Part shown: one piece after another, positions 33,148 through 39,102 of the stretch
Position numbering within the stretch: the first letter of the stretch is position 1
Layout: each line of letters begins with the position of its first letter
Assembly (NCBI GenBank): GCA_036170135.1
Contig: JAVHOP010000075.1
Location: 1-39,102, forward strand
Direction: 5' to 3'
DNA: 39,102 nucleotides
Origin: CG1-02-35-72 sp036170135
Lineage (GTDB): Bacteria > Bacteroidota > Bacteroidia > Flavobacteriales > Flavobacteriaceae
Position numbers and translations under genes: made by a program
The notes under the pieces: generated by a model
What the model was told of the DNA's origin: nothing
The model's database searches: none
The model's input: the letters and a program-made list of their open reading frames with translations, nothing else

Positions 33148-33879
33148 ATGTTTACCATTGTCAAACTTCAAGCCATTAATTCTACCAATACCTATTTAAA
33201 AGATTGTATTAAACAGGGTCCGGTTAAAAATGCAACTGTTGTTGTTGCACATCATCAAAAAAATGGAAGAGGGCAACTTGGCTCAACTTGGGAATCTGAA
33301 ATTGGTAAAAACTTAACTTTTAGTTTGTTATATCGATTCAAATCGCTTGTGCTCTCACATCAGTTTTATTTAAACTGTGCGGTTTCATTGGCTTTGTATG
33401 ATTGTTTATTACCAATAGTTAAAGATAAGTTAAGGATTAAATGGCCTAACGACATTATGTCAGACAACAAGAAGTTGGGTGGAATATTGATCGAAAATAC
33501 TGTCAAAAGTGGCTTGATTACCCAATCGGTAATTGGTGTTGGTTTAAATGTTAACCAGCTACAATTTGCTGATAATTTACCAAATGCAACTTCGTTAAAA
33601 GCGATTTGTAATCAGGAGTTTGATTTAGATGTTTTGCTCCAAAATATTTTAAACGCTTTTGCTGATAAATTTAAATATATTGAAAATTATAAATTCGATT
33701 TTTTAAATCAAGCTTATCATAAAGCGCTGTATAATAGCAATGTTTTAACACAATTTACCGATGGGAAAAGTAAATTTTTTGGAAAAATTATCGGTGTAAA
33801 CCTTGACGGAATGTTATTGCTAGAGCTTGAAAATGGGGAATCTAAATCGTTTATTAATAAATCTATTGAATATATTTAA
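33148..33879 (+). CDS. birA: Biotin--[acetyl-CoA-carboxylase] ligase, ligase-only form
   Basis: A 243-aa cytoplasmic enzyme that activates biotin with ATP and attaches it to the carboxyl-carrier lysine. The start is taken at the ATG at 33148 (MFTIVKLQAINSTNTYLK). The frame is open up to 75 bp earlier but that stretch runs into rsfS and carries no domain. Biotin/ATP-binding loop: GRGQLGSTWESEIGKNLTFSLLY. KWPNDIM and KKLGGILIEN, with the catalytic Lys, follow. The N-terminal DNA-binding domain of the E. coli repressor form is absent, so it cannot act as the biotin operon repressor. A possible C-terminal SH3-like domain closes the chain. Confidence 0.95.
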   Translation: MFTIVKLQAINSTNTYLKDCIKQGPVKNATVVVAHHQKNGRGQLGSTWESEIGKNLTFSLLYRFKSLVLSHQFYLNCAVSLALYDCLLPIVKDKLRIKWPNDIMSDNKKLGGILIENTVKSGLITQSVIGVGLNVNQLQFADNLPNATSLKAICNQEFDLDVLLQNILNAFADKFKYIENYKFDFLNQAYHKALYNSNVLTQFTDGKSKFFGKIIGVNLDGMLLLELENGESKSFINKSIEYI

Positions 33880-33891
33880 GCATTAGCCGAT

Positions 33892-34281
33892 TTAAAGTTT
33901 GCTCAAATTTTCTGATAAAGTATCGATGAATTTCTGTAATGGATTTTTAATCATCATGGCCATCATCGGATTAAAATCGCCTTCAAAAGAAAGTATAATA
34001 TTTGATGAAATATTGTCAATTGCAGTGATATTTGCAGTTAAATCAAACGGAAACTTATCGCTAGCACTTGTCAACACAATTTTAGAAGGTTTTTCTATCG
34101 TGCCTAATTTTAATTTAATACTTGGCATCCCTTTTAGAGCGAAGATAAAAGATTGTTCGAGTGCCTCAAACTTATCAATATTTTCAGGCATAATTGTTTT
34201 AAAATTTTTAACCTCTGTCAAAAAATCATACAATTGATTGGCATTTTTATTGACGATAACATTTGGGCTTTCTAATTTCAT
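33892..34281 (-). CDS. SRPBCC/START-like domain protein
   Basis: A 129-aa protein starting at the ATG at 34281 (MKLESPNVIVNKNANQLYDFL); an in-frame start at 34314 would run into pyrE. The pattern fits a helix-grip (SRPBCC) fold: an N-terminal strand, VNKNANQLYDFLTEVKNFKTIMP, several antiparallel strands (FALKGMPSIKLKLGTIEKP), and a C-terminal amphipathic helix (PLQKFIDTLSENLSKL). Members bind hydrophobic ligands; the ligand here is unknown. The start lies 2 bp after the pyrE stop, so it is co-transcribed with pyrimidine synthesis. I recall the same pair in other Flavobacteriia, but why it is conserved is unknown. It is convergent with birA. Confidence 0.8.
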   Translation of the reverse strand: MKLESPNVIVNKNANQLYDFLTEVKNFKTIMPENIDKFEALEQSFIFALKGMPSIKLKLGTIEKPSKIVLTSASDKFPFDLTANITAIDNISSNIILSFEGDFNPMMAMMIKNPLQKFIDTLSENLSKL

Positions 34282-34283
34282 AA

Positions 34284-34922
34284 TTATTTCCAGTTGCTTG
34301 GGTTTAAACGCCATTGGTTTAAAGTTTCTAAATCTTTTTCTATTATATAATTGGTGTTAATTGCTTGCTCAATTAATGTTTGATAATCACAAAGACAAGT
34401 TAAATTGACTTTAGCAGTTTTAAAATTTTTAATAGATTCTTCAAAACCATAATTAAAAATAGCCACCATTCCTTTGATATTGGCATTGGCATCTTTAAGG
34501 GCTGCAACCGCATTTAAACTACTCATTCCAGTGCTGATTAAATCTTCTACAACAACAACATTTTGACCCTTTTCAAGATAGCCCTCAATTTGGTTTTTGC
34601 GTCCGTGACTTTTTGCTTCTGGACGAACATAAACAAAGGGCAAACCCAATTGTTCAGCAACCAAAACACCGATGGCAATGGCACCGGTGGCAACTCCTGC
34701 AATAACATCGGGTTTGCCAAATTTTGCCTCTATTGCTGTGGCAATATTCTGGCGTAAAAAGTTGCGAATTGTTGGATATGAAAGGGTAATTCTATTGTCA
34801 CAATAGATAGGCGAGTGCCAGCCGGAAGCCCAAGTAAAAGGGTCTTGAGGTTGTAATTTAATCGCTTTTATTTGCAAGAGTAGTTCGGCTGTTTTTTTTG
34901 CCGTATTTTTGTCGAAAATCAT
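34284..34922 (-). CDS. pyrE: Orotate phosphoribosyltransferase
   Basis: A 212-aa type I phosphoribosyltransferase that joins orotate and PRPP to give OMP, step five of UMP synthesis. Motifs: the WASGWHSPIYCDNR N-terminal segment, DVIAGVATGAIAIGVLVAEQLGLPFVYVRPEAKSHG with the flexible-loop residues, and the PRPP motif NVVVVEDLISTGMSSLNAV. The length is standard. The start codon is 7 bp from the divergent NUDIX start. Its likely promoter lies inside the NUDIX 5' end and gives a nearly leaderless message. The SRPBCC gene follows in the same operon. Confidence 0.96.
   Translation of the reverse strand: MIFDKNTAKKTAELLLQIKAIKLQPQDPFTWASGWHSPIYCDNRITLSYPTIRNFLRQNIATAIEAKFGKPDVIAGVATGAIAIGVLVAEQLGLPFVYVRPEAKSHGRKNQIEGYLEKGQNVVVVEDLISTGMSSLNAVAALKDANANIKGMVAIFNYGFEESIKNFKTAKVNLTCLCDYQTLIEQAINTNYIIEKDLETLNQWRLNPSNWK
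34904..34911 (+). promoter_or_regulatory. Probable -7 element of the NUDIX gene, inside the pyrE coding start
   Basis: TATTTTTG matches TAnnTTTG, 18 bp upstream of the NUDIX ATG at 34930. It lies within the first codons of pyrE on the opposite strand. No -33 TTG is at normal spacing. Confidence 0.45.
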
Positions 34923-34926
34923 AGCG

Positions 34927-34955
34927 CAAATGTATGTAATTTTTTATAATGACAA
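34927..34955 (-). promoter_or_regulatory. Promoter of pyrE, overlapping the NUDIX start codon
   Basis: On the minus strand: TTG (34955-34953), an 18-bp spacer, then TACATTTG (34934-34927). Both boxes match the Bacteroidota consensus. The -7 box covers the NUDIX ATG and lies 4 bp before the pyrE start codon. Confidence 0.65.
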
Positions 34956-35529
34956 ACCCATTTTACTAACAGATAATGACTCAATAGGCGAAAATTTTAA
35001 GTGTTTTAATTGCGATAAAGTTTCGATTAACGATGCATTAAATCAGCTTAAAAACACTGGTTTAAAAGGTGCTTTTTTTGTTGATAATGATATTGATTTA
35101 TTATACCAAAATTTTGTAAAGAATTTTAAAATTATAGAAGCCGCAGGAGGTTTAGTGCGAAATTATTCAAAGGAATTATTGTTTATCTTTAGAAATGGCG
35201 TTTGGGATTTGCCAAAGGGAAAAGTCGAAAAAAACGAGTCGCTATGCGATGCGGCTTTACGAGAAGTCGAAGAAGAATGCGGTATTATCGGTTTGCAATT
35301 AGAATCTTTTTTTGATAAGACGTATCATATTTATGAATTTAAAAATCAATTAATTTTTAAGATTACACATTGGTTTACAATGATTTCAAATTCAAATACA
35401 AAATTGATTCCGCAACTCGAAGAAGGCATTACTAAAGCCGTTTTTTTGGATGCAGAAACACAACAGGATGTGTTTAAAAATACTTATCCAAACCTTAAAT
35501 TATTACTTGAAAAGTATCGAGCTTATTAA
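34930..35529 (+). CDS. NUDIX hydrolase
   Basis: A 199-aa protein starting at the ATG at 34930 (MYVIFYNDKPILLTDND). An upstream in-frame ATG at 34909 lies inside pyrE and in the promoter. Residues 1 to about 65 are an extension not in the core fold. The Nudix box is complete: G-KVEKN-E-SLCDAAL-REVEEECGI, preceded by GVWDLPKGK. The enzyme should cleave a nucleoside diphosphate linked to another group. The substrate cannot be read from the sequence. It is divergent from pyrE with interlocked promoters, and its stop codon overlaps the stop of the convergent M14 peptidase gene. Confidence 0.9.
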   Translation: MYVIFYNDKPILLTDNDSIGENFKCFNCDKVSINDALNQLKNTGLKGAFFVDNDIDLLYQNFVKNFKIIEAAGGLVRNYSKELLFIFRNGVWDLPKGKVEKNESLCDAALREVEEECGIIGLQLESFFDKTYHIYEFKNQLIFKITHWFTMISNSNTKLIPQLEEGITKAVFLDAETQQDVFKNTYPNLKLLLEKYRAY

Positions 35530-37417
35530 TTTACTCTAAAAATCGGATATCTTAAAAACGCTTGCTCTTTGTATTTTGAGTTGTTATAAATGTAACTCAG
35601 TTGTGCATACCAGTTTTCTGCAAATTTCGTATCCCCTTTTTTCTTGGCTTCGAAATCGGCTTTAAGTTGCGGATTATTTTTTAAGATTTCTATTGCTAAA
35701 TCTTCGAATACATAAGGCGAAAAGCCTTCTTTTTGTTGCAAAATGGTGTCAAAAAAATTCCAATTAAAATATGAATCGGTTGCTGTTGGTTCTAAAGTTT
35801 CTAAAACATATCGTAATGTGTAAGTTTGAATCGGAATATAATAATCACCTTTTCTAAAAGTAACTATTTCCTGACTAGTTGTGACTTTTGTGTCAGTATG
35901 TAAATAATGTCCTTCAAACGGACTATTTCTAGTTTTATAATCGGCAATTTGATACACTTCAACAACAAAACTCGTGTCTTTTTTAAAGGGAATTAATTCA
36001 ACTTGATTGCGCTTTAAGCGTTCAATTATAGGCCAAAATCCTTGCGGAATAACATAAGCTTTTGGGATACTCACAAGATTAGAAGGTTTAAAATAATCGT
36101 AATAAGTTACGGGTTTTGTAAATGGTTTAGTTCTGTCATATTTTAATCTATCAAGGCCTGTGATGTCACTTTTTATGATGGTTCCATCAAAACCTTTAAA
36201 TTGTAAAGTGCTGGTCTTAGTGCTGTCAACTTCCCAATACAATGGATAAGTATTTTGAGCGCGTACATCAATAAAAGCTTGCTTGCGTACTTTTTTAATG
36301 GTTTCGCCATTTTCTTTAATAAAATTTAAAGCGCTCATCATCATCTGGTAAGTCACCTCAACTCTTGGTTTGTAGGTTTTTAGCATATGCGTTTCCACCA
36401 TCATTCCTAATGTGTTAAACAAGGCTGTATAACCTGTTGAATAACGTGGAAAATCCATAAATTGTGAAAAACCAACTTCGNNNNNNNNNNNNNNNNNNNN
36501 NNNNNNNNNNNNNNNNNNNNNNNNNNNNNNNNNNNNNNNNNNNNNNNNNNNNNNNNNNNNNNNNNNNNNNNNNNNNNNNNTGTATAACCTGTTGAATAAC
36601 GTGGAAAATCCATAAATTGTGAAAAACCAACTTCGGGAACCTCATTGTAAACATTCACATAAGGAGTAGCATCGATGCCTTTTGTCTTTAAATCGTCTAA
36701 TATATTTGGCATCATTGTATTGTATAGATAGTCGCCTAAAGCGCCACCCAATTTATTGTGTTGTGTAAATAAATGAGTCAACGTATATTGGTAATCGGCA
36801 CCATTGCTAACATGATTATCAATAAACACATCGGGTTTTAACAAATGAAAAATTTCTGTAAACGATTGTGCATTTTTGGTGTCGTTTTTTATAAAATCAC
36901 GATTTAAATCGAAGTTGCGAGCATTCCCTCTAAATCCATATTCGAGTGGACCATTTTGGTTGACCCGGGTTGTTGAATTTCGGTTTAACGAACCACCAAT
37001 ATTGTAAATTGGAATCACGGCAATCACAATATTTCTGAATGCTTTTTTAAGGTCTTTATTTTCAACAATATCGCGCATAAGCATCATGGTAGCATCAATG
37101 CCATCGGGTTCACCGGGATGTATTCCATTGTTAATTAGGAGAATATTTTTATTAGATTGTCGAATTTTATTAAAATCGAATTCCTTATTGGTATTAAAAA
37201 CAATTAAATTTAAAGGATAACCCGAATCGGTTAAACCCATTGTTTTAATGTCTATTTCGGGATAAGCTTTGGCGAGTTTTTGATAAAATGTGATCGTTTC
37301 TTGATAGGTAGCCGATTTTAAACCGTTGCTCAACTCAAAAATTGTTTTAAAATTTTCTGATTGTTGCGAAAAAAGATTTGAGCTAATAAAGAGGATAAAC
37401 AATAAAATATTTTTCAT
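35526..37417 (-). CDS. M14-family zinc carboxypeptidase, interrupted by an artificial gap
   Basis: A secreted metallopeptidase with a signal peptide (MKNILLFILFISSNLFSQQ). The zinc-binding HxxE is in NNGIHPGEPDG and a second His ligand in IDNHVSNG. The gene crosses a 100-N run (36481-36580) flanked by two copies of the same 55 bp. Removing the Ns and one copy leaves 1737 bp, exactly 579 codons, and joins EVGFSQFMDFPRYSTGYT smoothly to ALFNTLGMMVETHMLK. The real gene is therefore intact at 578 aa. It likely trims peptides in the periplasm or outside the cell. It is 8 bp after coaD and its stop overlaps the NUDIX stop. Confidence 0.88.
36426..36635. repeat. Artificial direct repeat flanking a 100-N assembly gap
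   Basis: Bases 36426-36480 and 36581-36635 are identical over 55 bp and enclose exactly 100 Ns. The two contigs overlap by these 55 bp and were joined with a placeholder gap rather than merged. This is not a biological repeat. Confidence 0.93.
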
Positions 37418-37425
37418 AAAAGCAA

Positions 37426-37848
37426 TTATTTATTAAGTCTTACTGCTTTTGGCACGAGTGATGAAACATCGCCGTGATTTCTGATAATATCTCTAATGAT
37501 GCTAGAGCTGATAAAAGAATTCTCGGCACTAGTCAATAAAAATACGGTTTCAATTTTTGAAAGCTTTCGATTGGTTTGTGCAATAGCTTTTTCGAATTCA
37601 AAATCAGCGGGATTGCGCAAACCTCTTAAAATAAAATCGGCGTCTTGGGTTTTGCAATAATCAACCGTTAAGGTGTGATATTCATCAACTTTTATTTTAG
37701 GTTCATTTTCAAAAGTCTTTTTGATAAAATCCATACGTTCTTGCAAACTGAACATATATTTTTTGGTTGCATTAACGCCAACAGCGATGATAATTTCATC
37801 AAACAACGGCAAGGCGCGATTGATAATATCAACATGTCCTAGGGTTAA
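37426..37848 (-). CDS. coaD: Phosphopantetheine adenylyltransferase, 5' end lost in gap
   Basis: 140 residues are visible, starting at LTLGHVDIINRALPLFDEIIIAVG. About 11-12 N-terminal residues (the usual start through the GxFDP motif) are missing in the 100-N gap. The TxGH ATP-binding motif, RGLRNPADFEFE and the C-terminal ISSSIIRDIIRNHGDVSSLVP are all as in the family. The enzyme makes dephospho-CoA from 4'-phosphopantetheine and ATP, the rate-influencing step of coenzyme A synthesis. It lies between ddl (upstream) and the M14 gene (8 bp downstream). The frame reading across the gap from ddl is an accident of gap length. Confidence 0.93.
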   Translation of the reverse strand, partial: LTLGHVDIINRALPLFDEIIIAVGVNATKKYMFSLQERMDFIKKTFENEPKIKVDEYHTLTVDYCKTQDADFILRGLRNPADFEFEKAIAQTNRKLSKIETVFLLTSAENSFISSSIIRDIIRNHGDVSSLVPKAVRLNK

Positions 37849-37948
37849 NNNNNNNNNNNNNNNNNNNNNNNNNNNNNNNNNNNNNNNNNNNNNNNNNNNN
37901 NNNNNNNNNNNNNNNNNNNNNNNNNNNNNNNNNNNNNNNNNNNNNNNN
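37849..37948. other. 100-N assembly gap between coaD and ddl
   Basis: Exactly 100 Ns, the conventional placeholder for unknown length. The flanks do not repeat each other, so real sequence is missing here: the last few ddl codons and stop, any spacer, and about 12 coaD codons. Confidence 0.95.
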
Positions 37949-38910
37949 GCCATTTCAATAGCATTGCTAAATAAATCTGTTAAACTGATTCCGGCTGCTC
38001 TAGCTTGTTGTGGTAATAAACTTTCGTTTGTCAAACCAGGAACAGTATTAATTTCTAGGAAATAGGGCTCATCGCCAATAAAGATGAATTCAGATCGCGA
38101 AAAGCCTTTCATATGCAGGATATTATAAATTTTCTTGGCTACATTATTAAGATTTTCTAATTGTTTATTATTGATTCTTGCAGGCGTAATTTCTTGAGAT
38201 TCTCCATTATATTTGGCAGCATAATCAAAGAAATCGTTTTTACTGACAATTTCGGTAGGTGGCAAAACTAAAATTTTGTGGTGATATTCAATAACACCAA
38301 TAGAAACCTCAGTTCCTTTTAAAAAAGATTCGATTAGTACATCCTTATCTTCGGCGAAAGCAATTGTTAATGCGGCTTGTAAATTGGCTTCTTCATAGAC
38401 TTTGCTAATCCCAAAACTAGAACCTGCCTGATTTGGTTTTACAAAACATGGAAGGCCAACTTTATTGATAATTTCACGAGTATTTACAGCATCTCCTTTG
38501 CTCAAAAAATAGGAAGTTGCCATATTAATTCCATAGTTTTTTAACACACTTAAACAATCTTTTTTATTAAAAGTTAAAGCCATTTGGTAAAAGGGTGCAG
38601 AAGTGTGTTTTATGCCGAGCAAATCGAAATATCCCATCAATAAACCATCTTCTCCGGGTGTTCCGTGAATGGCATTAAAAACACAGTCAAATTTTATTTT
38701 TAATCCGTTGAGGATAAAACTAAAATCAGATTTATCTATTTGGTAGGTTTGATTATTAATAAGAACTTCCCAATTATTATTGGTAATTTTTACACAATAA
38801 GCGTTATATTTTAATTTATCAAGATTTTGATAAACAACGGAACCACTTTTTAAAGAAACACCAGCTTCGGCTGAGTTTCCGCCCATAATAATGGCAATAT
38901 TTTTTTTCAA
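37949..38910 (-). CDS. ddl: D-alanine--D-alanine ligase, 3' end lost in gap
   Basis: 320 residues are visible, ending at LFSNAIEM beside the gap; family members are usually only a few residues longer, so nearly the whole enzyme is seen. It is an ATP-grasp enzyme that makes D-Ala-D-Ala for peptidoglycan precursors. Motifs: N-terminal IIMGGNSAEAGVSLKSG, CVFNAIHGTPGEDGLLMGYFD, the ATP-grasp lysine region LPCFVKPNQAGSSFGISKV, and the metal/substrate site FLEINTVPGLTNESLLPQQA. It is first gene before coaD, with its own promoter 23 bp upstream. Position 15 is Ala-Gly where EH(E/K) is common, but the Glu and VSLKSG are kept. Confidence 0.94.
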
Positions 38911-38933
38911 GACAAAATGTTTTTGAAGTTGAA

Positions 38934-38967
38934 CAAAAATACAAAATCTTTAAAGAAATTTTTACAA
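38934..38967 (-). promoter_or_regulatory. Promoter of ddl-coaD
   Basis: On the minus strand: TTG (38967-38965), a 23-bp spacer, then TATTTTTG (38941-38934), an exact -7 match. It is 23 bp upstream of the ddl start codon. Confidence 0.55.
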
Positions 38968-39005
38968 TATAATTTTGCTGGGCTTAATTAATTCTTCAAT
39001 AATAC

Positions 39006-39035
39006 TTGTGAAGTATGTTTTTAAGATTATATTTG
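39006..39035 (+). promoter_or_regulatory. Promoter of tRNA-Pro
   Basis: TTG (39006-39008), a 19-bp spacer and TATATTTG (39028-39035) fit the Bacteroidota consensus in both boxes and spacing. The tRNA begins 15 bp after the -7 box. Confidence 0.75.
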
Positions 39036-39050
39036 CATCCCGAAATTATT

Positions 39051-39102
39051 CGGGGTGTAGCGTAGCCCGGTTATCGCGCCTGCTTTGGGAGCAGGAGGTC
39101 GC
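39051..39102 (+). tRNA. tRNA-Pro (anticodon TGG), 3' end outside window
   Basis: The first 52 bases of a proline tRNA are visible: acceptor 5' strand CGGGGTG, T8A9, a D arm (GCGTAGCCCGG..CGC), and an anticodon arm with stem CCTGC/GCAGG (39079-39083, 39091-39095) and loop TTTGGGA. The anticodon TGG is at 39086-39088, followed by G37. The variable loop and T arm are cut off by the window end. Confidence 0.93.

Noticed and set aside
36426..36635. A 55-bp direct repeat as an attachment site or duplication
   Set aside because: The copies directly flank a 100-N gap and merging them restores the reading frame exactly, which marks a contig-end overlap.
37426..38910. A bifunctional Ddl-CoaD fusion protein
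   Set aside because: The frame passes through 100 Ns of placeholder sequence. Both parts are complete families except for residues that would fall in the gap, so two separate genes are far more likely.
1..39102. CRISPR array, prophage, insertion sequence or toxin-antitoxin/defence system
   Set aside because: No regularly spaced repeats, transposase, integrase, phage structural gene or recognisable toxin-antitoxin pair was seen on either strand.

Overview
The window is about 39 kb of AT-rich chromosomal DNA from a member of the Bacteroidota, most likely class Flavobacteriia (Flavobacteriaceae or a close relative). Three things point there. Two proteins carry type IX secretion (T9SS) C-terminal sorting domains. 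The promoters match the Bacteroidota form (TTG, then TAnnTTTG), and Shine-Dalgarno sequences are absent. The gene content and order are also typical of Flavobacteriia: glyS/coiled-coil gene/comF, mrp-nfu, rsfS-ftsH-LUD-cdsA-psd-ACBP with divergent birA, and ddl-coaD. It looks like a draft assembly or MAG, because it holds two runs of exactly 100 Ns.

Layout. 1-1.0 kb: the end of a T9SS-exported protein and an outer-membrane barrel candidate. 1.1-6.0 kb: glyS and a membrane coiled-coil gene (minus), then comF and an Ig-like lipoprotein (plus). 6.0-10.3 kb (plus): the Fe-S carriers mrp and nfu, a strong terminator, the ComM/YifB AAA+ protein, and a CbpA-CbpM co-chaperone pair. 10.4-13.8 kb: lipA (minus) and a large T9SS beta-propeller protein (plus). 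13.8-16.9 kb (minus): a probable operon of a 61-aa Cys-rich membrane protein, a GT2 glycosyltransferase, an ECF-type sigma factor and a non-canonical NRAMP-like transporter. 17.0-23.0 kb (minus): an EF-G2-type paralogue, an OmpA-family protein, murB and an aminotransferase. 23.1-27.7 kb: an aspartyl protease with a PDZ domain, a DUF1573 protein and valS. 27.7-33.1 kb (minus): YceI, then ACBP, psd, cdsA, LUD, ftsH and rsfS, which join phospholipid synthesis to membrane proteolysis. 33.1-39.1 kb: birA, an SRPBCC protein, pyrE, a NUDIX protein, an M14 peptidase, coaD, ddl, and a tRNA-Pro cut by the window end.

Most of the window is housekeeping. I see no CRISPR array, prophage, insertion sequence or defence island, and I do not claim an undescribed multi-gene system. 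The points most worth following up are:
- an EF-G paralogue whose GTPase motifs are altered;
- an NRAMP-like transporter without the DPGN metal-binding motif;
- interlocked divergent promoters at pyrE/NUDIX, with the pyrE -7 box lying on the NUDIX start codon;
- an Mrp ATPase with no CxxC;
- two assembly gaps, one of which is demonstrably artificial: its flanks are the same 55 bp and merging them restores one intact M14 gene.

No gene-free stretch exceeds 300 bases. The longest (about 120-170 bp) hold promoters and terminators, listed individually.
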